DNA from: Acidimicrobiaceae bacterium
Lineage (GTDB): Bacteria > Actinomycetota > Acidimicrobiia > Acidimicrobiales > Bog-793
Assembly: GCA_003159795.1 (NCBI GenBank)
Contig: PLPK01000059.1
Span: forward strand, 1 to 46,173
Reading direction: 5' to 3'
Length of the DNA: 46,173 bases
Part shown: positions 32,048 through 39,656 of the stretch, one piece after another
How positions within the stretch are numbered: the first letter of the stretch is position 1
Layout: every line of letters begins with the position of its first letter
The notes under the pieces: generated by a model
Seen by the model: the letters and a program-made list of their open reading frames with translations, nothing else
What the model was told of the DNA's origin: nothing
Databases searched by the model: none
Program-made: the position numbers and the translations under genes

Positions 32048-32421
32048 GCGGGCGGGCAGCGGGGGACGCCACCGGCCCCCGGCCGGAGGCCGAGCCGGCG
32101 GGGTCCGACGTCGTGGCCTTCGGGCCCGACGGGCTCGTCCCGGCGGTCGTCCAGGACGCGACCTCCCACGAGGTCCTGATGGTCGCCTACATGAACGCCG
32201 AGTCGCTGCGGCGCACGCTCGAGACGAAAAGGACGTGGTTCTACTCCCGGAGCCGCCGTGAGCTGTGGCCGAAGGGCGAGACCTCGGGCAACCGCCAGTG
32301 GGTGCGCGGCGTGCTCGTCGACTGCGACGGCGACGCGCTCGTCATCGAGGTCGACCAGGAGGGCTCGGGCGCCTGCCACACCGGCGCGCGCACCTGTTTC
32401 CTGCGCCGCCTCGAGGTCTGA
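32044..32421 (+). CDS. hisI: Phosphoribosyl-AMP cyclohydrolase
   Basis: HisI opens the adenine ring of phosphoribosyl-AMP in the third step of histidine synthesis. The 125-aa protein is the single-domain form without the HisE domain. It has [51 protein letters not shown], and the zinc/magnesium site [16 protein letters not shown] followed by [10 protein letters not shown]. The first 20 residues are a variable tail. Its GTG start overlaps the GroES-like stop by 4 nt. hisE and hisG are not in the window. Confidence 0.95.
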   Translation: MSGRAAGDATGPRPEAEPAGSDVVAFGPDGLVPAVVQDATSHEVLMVAYMNAESLRRTLETKRTWFYSRSRRELWPKGETSGNRQWVRGVLVDCDGDALVIEVDQEGSGACHTGARTCFLRRLEV

Positions 32422-32437
32422 TAGGCAAGACCTCCCC

Positions 32438-33358
32438 GTGGGCCGACTGAGCGCCGCGGAGACCTACGCAGCTCTCCACGAGGGCGTGGTCGGGCTCGTC
32501 GTCCCCGCCGACGTGGTCCGCGTCACCGGCCCCGACGCCCTGAGCTACCTGCAGGGCCAGGTTTCCCAGGATCTGGGCGCACTGGCCCCCGGGGACAGTG
32601 CCGAGACCCTCGTGCTCTCGCCGCAGGGCAAGCTCGACGGCTACGGCCGGGTTGCCCGCACCGACGACACGACGGTGTGCCTCGTCGTCGATGGCGGTCT
32701 CGGCGAAGCGATGCTCGAGCGCCTTCGCCGCTACAAGGTGCGAGTGGACGCGGACCTCGAGCTGGTTTCGTGGCGGGCGCTTTTGCTGCGCGGCCCCGCG
32801 GCACGGCCGGCCGCGTCGGAGGTGGCCGCCGAGATCTCGCTCGAAGTCGACGATCCGGGATTCTCGGGCTGCGACCTCGTCGGCCCCGCGGTGAGAAATC
32901 CCGCCGGCGTGGCCCTGGGGGATGCCGCGGGCTACGAGGCGGCGCGGATCGAGGCGGGCGTGCCCGTCATGGGGCGCGAGCTCACCGGCAAGACGATCCC
33001 CCAGGAGGCGGGACTAGTTCCCCGCGCCGTCAGCTTGACGAAGGGCTGCTACACGGGCCAGGAGCTCGTCGCGCGCCTCGACGCGCGGGGCAACCGCGTC
33101 GCCCGCCGCCTCGTCGGCTTCACCGTCACCTCCGGCATCCCCGCCACCGGCGACACCGTCGTCGTTGCGGGTAGGGTCGTCGGTTCGGTGACGAGCGTGG
33201 CGTACTCGCCGCGTACCGGGGGTTGTGTCGCCCTCGGCTACCTGCGGCGCAGCGTCGCGACCCCGGCGGTGGTGGAGATCGTCCACGACGGCTCGCCCTG
33301 TGCCGCGCAGGCGGCCGAGCTGCCGCTGTGGCACGACCAGGGGGCGCCGCGCGCTTAG
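32438..33358 (+). CDS. ygfZ: Folate-binding YgfZ/CAF17-type iron-sulfur cluster assembly protein
   Basis: YgfZ-type proteins bind tetrahydrofolate and help mature or repair some Fe-S enzymes. The 306-aa protein has the T-protein (GcvT)-like fold with LSYLQGQVSQDLGALAPGD, TLVLSPQGKLDGYGRVARTD, MGRELTGKTIPQEAGLV and the diagnostic KGCYTGQELVARLDARGN with the conserved cysteine. It lies 16 nt after hisI. The link with histidine genes is positional only. The end is 4 nt from the convergent histidine kinase gene. Confidence 0.93.
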   Translation: MGRLSAAETYAALHEGVVGLVVPADVVRVTGPDALSYLQGQVSQDLGALAPGDSAETLVLSPQGKLDGYGRVARTDDTTVCLVVDGGLGEAMLERLRRYKVRVDADLELVSWRALLLRGPAARPAASEVAAEISLEVDDPGFSGCDLVGPAVRNPAGVALGDAAGYEAARIEAGVPVMGRELTGKTIPQEAGLVPRAVSLTKGCYTGQELVARLDARGNRVARRLVGFTVTSGIPATGDTVVVAGRVVGSVTSVAYSPRTGGCVALGYLRRSVATPAVVEIVHDGSPCAAQAAELPLWHDQGAPRA

Positions 33359-34713
33359 TCGGCGCGGTTCAGCGAGACGGTGATGCACGTCCCGTGGCCG
33401 GGCGCGGCGGGCGAGGTGACCTCGAGCCCGCCGTGCATCGCCGCCACGAGCTCGGCGACGATCGCGAGGCCGAGCCCGCTCCCGGCGGCACGGGCGGGGA
33501 ACCGGCTCGAGCTGAAGTGGCGTTCGAAGACGTGCCCCAGGTCGGCGGGATCGATCCCGGGGCCGTCGTCGCTGACGGCGACGGTGACCGCCGACCGGCC
33601 GAGCTCGCACGAGACGGCGACGCCGCTCGCCGCGAACTTGAGCGCGTTCTCCACGAGGTTGGTGACGACCTGGGCGAGCCGGTCGGGGTCGGCCTCGACG
33701 AACGCACCCTCGATGGCCGAGACCTGGAGCCCGACCCCGGCGGCGTCGAACTCGTAGCGCAGGGCGTCGGCCGCTTCGGCGACCACCCGGCCGGCGTCGA
33801 AGCGTCCGGTGTGCAGCGAGAACTGGTGGGCGCCAAGGCGCGCGAGGTCGAGGAGGTCGCCGATCAGGCGCTCGAGCCGGACCGCCTCGGTGACGACGAT
33901 CGAGGCGGCCTGCGCCGTGTCCGGCGTCACGCCCTCGGCGATCGCCTCGGCGTAGCCGCGGATCGAGGTGAGCGGCGTGCGCAGGTCGTGCGACACCGAG
34001 AGGAGGAACTGTCGGTCGAGGTCGCGCAGGTCCTCCAGGTGCTCCGCCATCTGGTTGAGCGACGTGCTGAGGGTTGCGAGCTCGGCGTAGTCGTGGCTGC
34101 CGGCCTCGAGTCGCGTCGAGAAGTCGCCGCCGGCGATTCGCTCCGCGGCGCCTGCGGCCGCCACGACGCGCCGCGCGACGCGCCGCGAGATGACCGCGGC
34201 GGCCGCCGCCGCGACGAGCAGCGAGATGCCGCCGGCGAGGACGAAGTACCAGACGCTCGCGCCCGAGGTTGAGACCGTGCGGGCGAGGAGGAACGAGAGG
34301 TGGACCCCGGCGGCCGAGATGAGTGGCACCGCCGCGAAGGCGAGGCCGCGGTCGATGCCCGAGGTCGCCAGCCCCTCGGAGAGCGCCCGGCAGTCGAGCG
34401 AACGCGGCGAGAAGTCGAGCTTCGGCACGGCACTGACGAAGGTGCCCTTCGCCGAGGTGGTGACGATCGCCGCCTGCTTGATCCCGGCGACCGAGGCGAC
34501 GAGCGGGAGGGCCGCGGCGATGATCCGGGAGGCGTCCTTGTCGTTGCGGTAGATCGCCTGCTCGCGGTGCGCGAGGTCGTAGGTCTGTTGCAGGACGAGA
34601 CGCCTCGTGTCGTCGGCGGCGGCGTGGCGGACGAGGTAGAGGCTCACCCCGCCGGCGAGGGTGAGCGCGAGGGCGAGCACGGCGACGAAGGCGAGGGTGA
34701 TGCGCGCCCCCAT
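33355..34713 (-). CDS. Sensor histidine kinase
   Basis: This 452-aa membrane kinase has TM1 (ITLAFVAVLALALTLAGGVS, about 5-27), an extracytoplasmic domain of about 125 aa, and TM2 near 153-175. A HAMP domain follows (RRVARRVVAAAGAAERIAGG). The H box SVSHDLRTPLTSIRGYAEA carries the phosphorylated His near 245, then come the N box NLVENALKFA, G1 DDGPGIDP and G2 AGSGLGLAIVAELVAAMHGG. It pairs with the response regulator 38 nt upstream. The sensor domain has no recognised ligand motif. The ATG at 34713 was chosen because the longer frame runs antisense through the regulator. Confidence 0.93.
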   Translation of the reverse strand: MGARITLAFVAVLALALTLAGGVSLYLVRHAAADDTRRLVLQQTYDLAHREQAIYRNDKDASRIIAAALPLVASVAGIKQAAIVTTSAKGTFVSAVPKLDFSPRSLDCRALSEGLATSGIDRGLAFAAVPLISAAGVHLSFLLARTVSTSGASVWYFVLAGGISLLVAAAAAAVISRRVARRVVAAAGAAERIAGGDFSTRLEAGSHDYAELATLSTSLNQMAEHLEDLRDLDRQFLLSVSHDLRTPLTSIRGYAEAIAEGVTPDTAQAASIVVTEAVRLERLIGDLLDLARLGAHQFSLHTGRFDAGRVVAEAADALRYEFDAAGVGLQVSAIEGAFVEADPDRLAQVVTNLVENALKFAASGVAVSCELGRSAVTVAVSDDGPGIDPADLGHVFERHFSSSRFPARAAGSGLGLAIVAELVAAMHGGLEVTSPAAPGHGTCITVSLNRAD

Positions 34714-34751
34714 CGGCCAGTGGCGCGGGCCGGGATCGACGGGCCTCCGCC

Positions 34752-35450
34752 TCAGTCGCACCGGTAGCCGACGCCCCAGATCGTCTTCAGCGGCAGCGCA
34801 TCGCCGAGCTTGCGGCGCAACTGGCGCACGTGGACGTCGACGGTCCGCTCGTCGCCGATCCAACCCATACTCCAAACGGAGTCGAGGAGTTGCCGGCGGG
34901 TGAAGACGATCCTCGTGTTCTGTGCGAAGTGGGCGAGAAGGTCGAATTCCCGGGCGGTGAGCTGTACCGCACCTTGCTCGGTCGTCACCTCGCGCCGCAC
35001 CGTGTCGATGGTGACACCGCCGACGGTGATCGGGCTCTCCGCCGGCCGGCGGGATCCCTCGGTGCGCCGCAGGATCGCCCGCACCCGGGCGACGAGCTCC
35101 CGGGGCGAGAACGGCTTCACGATGTAATCGTCGGCGCCGAGCTCGAGACCGAGGACGCGGTCGACCTCGTCGTCGCGCGCCGTGAGGAAGACGACGGGGA
35201 CCTGGCTCGTGCGGCGGATCTCTCGGCAGACCTCGATGCCGTCGACCGGCCCGGGCAACCCGATGTCGAGGAGTACAAGGCTCGGGTGCTCGGTTGAGAC
35301 GAGGGCGAGGCCGCGGGTGGCCTCGGCCGCCTGGAGGACGCGGAAGCCGGCGTTGCGCAGCCACAGGTCGACGAGGTCCGCGATGTTGTGGTCGTCCTCG
35401 ACGATGACGACCGTGCCGTGGTCGGTCCGGGGAACGCGCTCTTCAGTCAC
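34752..35450 (-). CDS. OmpR/PhoB-family response regulator
   Basis: The 232-aa regulator has a receiver domain (about 12-127), with VVIVEDDHNIADLV, the phosphoacceptor Asp in LVLLDIGLPGP, VVFLTARDD and DYIVKPFSPRELVARVRAIL. A winged-helix output domain follows (about 140-230), with LTAREFDLLAHFAQN, FTRRQLLDSVW and RTVDVHVRQLRRKLGD, then IWGVGYRCD. It precedes its kinase on the same strand. Start GTG 35450; CATGCT lies 6 nt upstream on the minus strand, a possible leaderless -10. The regulon is not evident from the window. Confidence 0.95.
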   Translation of the reverse strand: MTEERVPRTDHGTVVIVEDDHNIADLVDLWLRNAGFRVLQAAEATRGLALVSTEHPSLVLLDIGLPGPVDGIEVCREIRRTSQVPVVFLTARDDEVDRVLGLELGADDYIVKPFSPRELVARVRAILRRTEGSRRPAESPITVGGVTIDTVRREVTTEQGAVQLTAREFDLLAHFAQNTRIVFTRRQLLDSVWSMGWIGDERTVDVHVRQLRRKLGDALPLKTIWGVGYRCD

Positions 35451-35541
35451 CCGACAAGCATGGCGCGCGCCGTGCGGACGGGCGCGTCAAGCCGGGTCGC
35501 TCGTCCCGCCGGTGTGCCCGGGTCGGCGCCGCGGCCACCGT

Positions 35542-35547
35542 TACGCT
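35542..35547 (+). promoter_or_regulatory. -10 element of a probable leaderless promoter for the trpF leader ORF
   Basis: TACGCT is followed by 6 nt and ATG 35554, the start of a 26-codon ORF that overlaps the trpF start. Confidence 0.45.
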
Positions 35548-35553
35548 GTGACG

Positions 35554-35634
35554 ATGGTCCGGCAACCGGCGAGGCGCGGCGCGCCGATCAGCGTCGAGGA
35601 CCGCGTGGGATCCCGGGGTGCAGCGTGTTTGTGA
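35554..35634 (+). CDS. Short leader ORF (26 aa) overlapping the start of trpF
   Basis: ATG 35554, placed 6 nt after a TACGCT box, opens 26 codons reading MVRQPARRGAPISVEDRVGS and then RGAACL, with TGA at 35632-35634. It ends 10 nt inside trpF in another frame, so a ribosome finishing it could restart at trpF GTG 35625 or 35631. It has no tryptophan codon, so classical trp attenuation is not suggested. It could be a translational-coupling leader or a chance ORF. Confidence 0.4.
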   Translation: MVRQPARRGAPISVEDRVGSRGAACL

Positions 35635-36278
35635 AGATCTGCGGGGTGACGAACGAGGAGGACGCCCTCCTCGCCGTGGCGATGGGCGCCGACGCGATCG
35701 GGTTCGTGCTCGCGCCCTCGCCGCGCCAGGTCGCGATCGGCGCGGCCCGCGACATCGCGCGACGCCTGCCAGCCGATGTCATCACCGTTGGGGTCTTCTG
35801 CGACGCCCTCCCGCAGCGCGTCGTCGACCTCGTCTACCAGGCGGGGCTGCGCGCCGCCCAGCTGAACGGCCACGAGACCAGCGAGGACGTCGCCTTCGTC
35901 GCCGAGAAGGTGCCGCTCGTCATCAAGGCCTTCACCGCCAACGCGGTGGTGACCGCCGACGTGTCCGGCTACCGCGCCGACGCGATCCTCGTCGACGCCC
36001 CCGCCCCCGGTCCGGGCAAGGTCTTCGACTGGCGGCTCGCCGAGCGGATGCCGCGCTCTCACCGGCTGATCCTCGGCGGCGGGCTCGACCCCGGCAACGT
36101 CGCCGACGCCATCCAGCGCCTCCGACCGTGGGGGGTGGACGTCTCGGCGGGCGTGGAGACGGGGTCGCGCAAAGACCCCCGAAAGGTGCGTGCCTTCATC
36201 CTGGAGGCCCGCGCCGCGTTGCCCGAGGACACGGAGCCGGCTGCGGACGGCCCCTACGACTGGCAAGAGGAGTGGTGA
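35625..36278 (+). CDS. trpF: Phosphoribosylanthranilate isomerase
   Basis: TrpF isomerises phosphoribosylanthranilate to CdRP in tryptophan synthesis. The 217-aa barrel begins VFVKICGVTNEEDALLAV, with the catalytic Cys in KICG, then GADAIGFVLAPSPRQV, TVGVFCD, AAQLNGHE, AILVDAPAPGPGKVFDW with the catalytic Asp, LILGGGLDPGNVADAI and VDVSAGVETGSRKDPRKV. GTG 35625 matches the family start. It is isolated from other trp genes. Its presence suggests that HisA here is not a dual PriA enzyme. Confidence 0.95.
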   Translation: MFVKICGVTNEEDALLAVAMGADAIGFVLAPSPRQVAIGAARDIARRLPADVITVGVFCDALPQRVVDLVYQAGLRAAQLNGHETSEDVAFVAEKVPLVIKAFTANAVVTADVSGYRADAILVDAPAPGPGKVFDWRLAERMPRSHRLILGGGLDPGNVADAIQRLRPWGVDVSAGVETGSRKDPRKVRAFILEARAALPEDTEPAADGPYDWQEEW

Positions 36279-36563
36279 CAGGCCGCGCGCGATCCGTCCG
36301 TCCGGCCCGCGGCGGCGGGCGGGATGAGGGTCGCGCCGTACGCCGCGTCGGGCCGCGGCCGGGGGTGAGCTGGACGGGCTGGTGAGGTCGTCGGCAACGG
36401 CACTAGCTGGGGTGTCGTTGTCGTCGTGTGGGCGGCCGGCCGGTGTACAACGCGGCGCGCGCCCCGTCTCACCTGCAGTTACGCGAACGGGTCGTCAAAC
36501 TCGGGTCCGAGCTGAACCCCTCCGCCAGTCGGGTCATTCGCGTCCGCGCGACACCGCAACTAT

Positions 36564-36579
36564 TCGCATCTATATGCGA
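36564..36579. promoter_or_regulatory. Candidate ArgR operator (ARG box) upstream of argC
   Basis: TCGCAT and ATGCGA form a perfect palindrome around CTAT, resembling AT-centred ARG boxes with 'GCAT' half-sites. It covers most of a possible -35 (TTCGCA 36563-36568) and part of the spacer, so ArgR bound here would block argC transcription. A weaker half-site pair follows at about 36582-36597. Confidence 0.55.
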
Positions 36580-36586
36580 GGTGCAG

Positions 36587-36592
36587 TATGTT
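36587..36592 (+). promoter_or_regulatory. -10 element of a probable leaderless argC promoter
   Basis: TATGTT is followed by 6 nt and ATG 36599. TTCGCA lies 18 bp upstream as a possible -35 inside the ARG-box palindrome. Confidence 0.5.
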
Positions 36593-36598
36593 CATGCC

Positions 36599-37612
36599 AT
36601 GAAAGCGGCCGTCATTGGGGCGTCGGGCTATCTCGGTGCGGAGCTCTTGCGGCTGCTCGCGTCCCATCCCGATCTCGAGGTCGTGACGGCCCAAGCCGAC
36701 GCGTCGGCTGGCATGGCGATCGCCGAGCTCTTCCCGGGCATTGGCGGGGCGTATGTCGGCCTCACGACGACGCCGACCGACCCCGTGGCCTGCGCGGGAT
36801 GCGACGTTGTCTTCGTCGCCGTGCCGTCGGGGCGATCGCAGATGATCGTGCCGCCGCTCATGGAGTCGGTCCCCGTGGTCGTTGATCTCGGCGCTGACTT
36901 CCGACTGCGCGATCCCGCGGCCTACAGACGTTGGTACGGGTTCACCCACACGGCTCCCGAGCTCCTCGGCCGCGCCGTCTACGGCCTGCCGGAGCTGCAC
37001 CGCACCGAGCTCGCGGGCGCGCGGCTCATCGCCGCGCCGGGTTGCTACGTGACGGCCGCCGCCCTCGGACTGCAGCCCCTCCTCGCGGCAGGCGTGATCG
37101 AGCCGGACGGGCTGATCGTCGACGCGGCGAGCGGGACCTCGGGTGCCGGGCGTCAGCCGTCGGCGACGACCCACCACGCTGCGGTGAACGAGAACTTCGT
37201 TGCCTACGGGTTGCTCGACCACCGGCACACCCCGGAGATGGCCCAGGCAATCGGGGCCGAGGTGCTCTTCACGCCGCACCTCGCTCCGATGACCCGGGGC
37301 ATCCTCGCCACCTGCTACGCGCGGCCGGTGCAGCCGGTCACGACCGACGACCTCCTTGCGGCGCTCGCCGCCCGCTACGCGGGCGAGCCCTTCGTCGAGG
37401 TCGTGGCGCACCCGCCCTCGACCCGGGAGACCTACGCCTCGAACGTGGCGCGACTGACCGCGCGTGCCGATGCCCGCACCGATCACGTCATTGTCCTTGT
37501 TGCGATCGACAACCTCACCAAGGGCGGCGCCGGGCAGGCGATCCAGGCGGCGAACATCGCGCTCGGCCTCGACGAGACTTCGGGCCTGCCCCGGGTGGCG
37601 GTGACGCCGTGA
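36599..37612 (+). CDS. argC: N-acetyl-gamma-glutamyl-phosphate reductase
   Basis: ArgC reduces N-acetylglutamyl phosphate to the semialdehyde with NADPH. The 337-aa protein shows AAVIGASGYLGAELLRLLAS (Rossmann loop), VFVAVPSGRSQ, VVDLGADFRLRDPAAYRRWY, the nucleophile Cys in IAAPGCYVTAAALGLQPLL, ASGTSGAGR, and the C-terminal DNLTKGGAGQAIQAANIALG. ATG 36599 is set by family alignment and the promoter. It heads an operon with 4-nt overlaps: argC, argJ, argB, argD, argF, argR. Confidence 0.97.
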   Translation: MKAAVIGASGYLGAELLRLLASHPDLEVVTAQADASAGMAIAELFPGIGGAYVGLTTTPTDPVACAGCDVVFVAVPSGRSQMIVPPLMESVPVVVDLGADFRLRDPAAYRRWYGFTHTAPELLGRAVYGLPELHRTELAGARLIAAPGCYVTAAALGLQPLLAAGVIEPDGLIVDAASGTSGAGRQPSATTHHAAVNENFVAYGLLDHRHTPEMAQAIGAEVLFTPHLAPMTRGILATCYARPVQPVTTDDLLAALAARYAGEPFVEVVAHPPSTRETYASNVARLTARADARTDHVIVLVAIDNLTKGGAGQAIQAANIALGLDETSGLPRVAVTP

Positions 37613-38775
37613 GCGTGACCTGGGCTCGGGGCTTCGTCGCGAACGGCGCGGCGGCCGGGATCAAGCCCGGCGGTCTCGCCGACCTCGCGCTCGTTGCCGC
37701 CGTGTCCGGTGCGGTCCCGGCGGCGGCGACCTTTACGACGAACAAGTCCTGCGCCGCGCCGGTCGTGGTGAGCCGCGCCCATCTCGCGGCGACCGCGGGT
37801 AGGGCCGCGGCCGTCATCCTCAACAGCGGCTGTGCCAATGCCGCGACCGGGGCCGCCGGACTGGTGGCCGCGGAGCGCATGGCCACCGCCGTCGCCGGCC
37901 CGCTCGGCGCCGGCGTCGAGGAGGTGCTCGTCTGCTCGACGGGTCTCATCGGTTTCGCCCTCCCGATCGAGACCATCGAGGCCGCCGCGCCCGCCCTCGT
38001 CGGAGGGCGGGGCCGTTCGCCCGACCACGCCACCGCGGCGGCGACGGCGATCCTCACGACCGACACGCACCCGAAGCAGGTGACCCGTGACGGGGGGACC
38101 TTCCGGGTGGGTGGGATGGCCAAGGGCGCCGGGATGATCGCCCCGAACATGGCGACGATGCTCGCCGTCCTCACGACCGACGCGCAGGCGTCACCGGAGG
38201 TGCTCTCGGCCGCGCTCAGCCGCGCGGTCGAGGGTACCTTCAACGCCCTCATCGTCGACGGCTGCACCTCGACGAACGACACCGTCATCGTGCTGGCGAG
38301 CGGGGAGGCCGGTGCGCCAAGCCCGGCGGAGCTGACCGCGACCTTGGCCGATGTCTGCGCCGACCTCGCCTACCAGCTCGCTGCCGATGCGGAGGGTGCG
38401 ACCCGCGTCGCCGAGATCCGGGTTGTGGGCGCCGCGAGCGACGCCGACGCGCGGCTCGCCGCCCGCGCCGTCGCGGGGAGCCTGCTCGTGAAGGTCTCCC
38501 TCTTCGGCGCCGACCCGTACTGGGGCCGGATCGTCTCCGAGCTCGGCGCCTCGGGGGCGGCGTTCGACCCGGACCGGGTGCGCGTCGCCTACGGCGCGAC
38601 GACGGTCGTCGAGGAAGGCGTCGGCGTCGCCCATGACGCCGCCGCCGCGGCGGCGCACCTCGCAGGGAGCGACGTCGAGATTTCATGCGACCTCGGGCTC
38701 GGCAGCGGCACGGCGAGCGTGCTGACCACCGATCTGGGACACGCCTACATCGACGAGAACATGAGGACCTCGTGA
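37609..38775 (+). CDS. argJ: Glutamate N-acetyltransferase / amino-acid N-acetyltransferase
   Basis: ArgJ recycles the acetyl group from N-acetylornithine to glutamate; bifunctional forms also use acetyl-CoA. The 388-aa precursor cleaves itself before a conserved Thr, visible in GMIAPNMATMLAVLTTDA. Other blocks are GFVANGAAAGIKPGG, AVILNSGCANAATGAAGL, STGLIGFALPIE and VDGCTSTNDTVIVLASG. Presence of argJ together with argB and argD indicates the cyclic acetyl pathway. The GTG start overlaps argC by 4 nt. Confidence 0.97.
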   Translation: MSVTWARGFVANGAAAGIKPGGLADLALVAAVSGAVPAAATFTTNKSCAAPVVVSRAHLAATAGRAAAVILNSGCANAATGAAGLVAAERMATAVAGPLGAGVEEVLVCSTGLIGFALPIETIEAAAPALVGGRGRSPDHATAAATAILTTDTHPKQVTRDGGTFRVGGMAKGAGMIAPNMATMLAVLTTDAQASPEVLSAALSRAVEGTFNALIVDGCTSTNDTVIVLASGEAGAPSPAELTATLADVCADLAYQLAADAEGATRVAEIRVVGAASDADARLAARAVAGSLLVKVSLFGADPYWGRIVSELGASGAAFDPDRVRVAYGATTVVEEGVGVAHDAAAAAAHLAGSDVEISCDLGLGSGTASVLTTDLGHAYIDENMRTS

Positions 38776-39656
38776 GCGCCGGTGCCGCCCGGGACGCCGC
38801 CCATACGGCATCGACGCTCGCCGAGGCGATCCCTTACATCAGGCGGTTCACCGGCGCCGTCATCGTCGTGAAGTTCGGCGGCAGCACGCTCGGCGCCGGG
38901 AAGCAGGGCGAGGGTGTGATCCTCGATCAGTTCGCGCAGGACATCGTCCTCATGCGCAGCGTCGGCATGCTCCCCGTCGTCGTGCACGGCGGAGGCCCGC
39001 AGATCGGCGCGCTGATGGAGCGGCTCGGCAAGACGCCGGAGTTCCGGGACGGGCAGCGGGTTACCGACGCCGAGACCCTCGAGATCGCGCGCATGGTGCT
39101 CGTCGGCAAGGTGAACCGCGAGATCGTGGGGGCCCTCAACGTCCACGCGCCCGTCGCCGTCGGGCTTTCGGGCGAGGACGGAGGGTTCATCACCGCCGTC
39201 GAGCGCGACCCCTCGCTCGGCTTCGTCGGTGACGTGGAATCGGTCGACCCCGTGCTCCTGCGTCACCTCCTCGCCGAGGGCCTCGTCCCGGTGGTCGCGA
39301 CGGTCGCCCCCGACGCGAGCGGCCAGGCCTACAACATCAACGCCGACGCCGTGGCCGGCGCCATCGCCGAGTCGCTGGGTGCCCGCCGTCTCATCTTCCT
39401 CACCGACGTCTCCGGCGTGCGAACCGACCCTGCCGACCCCGCGAGCGCGCTGTCCAGGACGACCGCCGGCGAGCTCGAGGCGCTCATCGACTCGGGCGCC
39501 ATCGTCGGGGGGATGATTCCCAAGGCGCGGGCGTGCGCGAAAGCGGTGCGGCACGGCGTCGAGGCCGGCCACATCCTCGACGGACGGGTCGAGCACTCGC
39601 TGTTGCTCGAGCTGTTCACCGGGTCGGGAGTGGGCACGATGGTGGTGGCGTCGTGA
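38772..39656 (+). CDS. argB: Acetylglutamate kinase
   Basis: ArgB phosphorylates N-acetylglutamate. The 294-aa amino-acid-kinase fold shows VIVVKFGGSTLG, LPVVVHGGGPQIGALMERLG, QRVTDAETLEIARMVLVGKV, the NINADAVAGAIAESLGA substrate site, and GGMIPKARACAKAVRHGV. An N-terminal extension of about 25 residues, including ASTLAEAIPYIRRFTGAVIV, matches the helix found in arginine-inhibited hexameric forms, so feedback control by arginine is plausible. The GTG start overlaps argJ by 4 nt. Confidence 0.97.
   Translation: MSAGAARDAAHTASTLAEAIPYIRRFTGAVIVVKFGGSTLGAGKQGEGVILDQFAQDIVLMRSVGMLPVVVHGGGPQIGALMERLGKTPEFRDGQRVTDAETLEIARMVLVGKVNREIVGALNVHAPVAVGLSGEDGGFITAVERDPSLGFVGDVESVDPVLLRHLLAEGLVPVVATVAPDASGQAYNINADAVAGAIAESLGARRLIFLTDVSGVRTDPADPASALSRTTAGELEALIDSGAIVGGMIPKARACAKAVRHGVEAGHILDGRVEHSLLLELFTGSGVGTMVVAS

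Larger units (their letters stand above)
36279..36598. other. Intergenic region between trpF and argC
   Basis: About 320 bp hold no convincing gene; the forward and reverse ORFs here are Pro/Arg/Thr-rich shadows. The right-hand 40 bp contain the argC promoter and the ArgR-like palindrome. AT content rises noticeably from about 36560. Nothing else recognisable is seen. Confidence 0.6.

Noticed and set aside
35388-35624. N-terminal extension of trpF in the same open frame
   Set aside because: The extension is antisense to the response regulator and lacks family similarity; the conserved TrpF start is VFVKICG.
36254-36472. Minus-strand ORF between trpF and argC
   Set aside because: Thr/Pro/Arg-rich, with no ribosome site and no family features.
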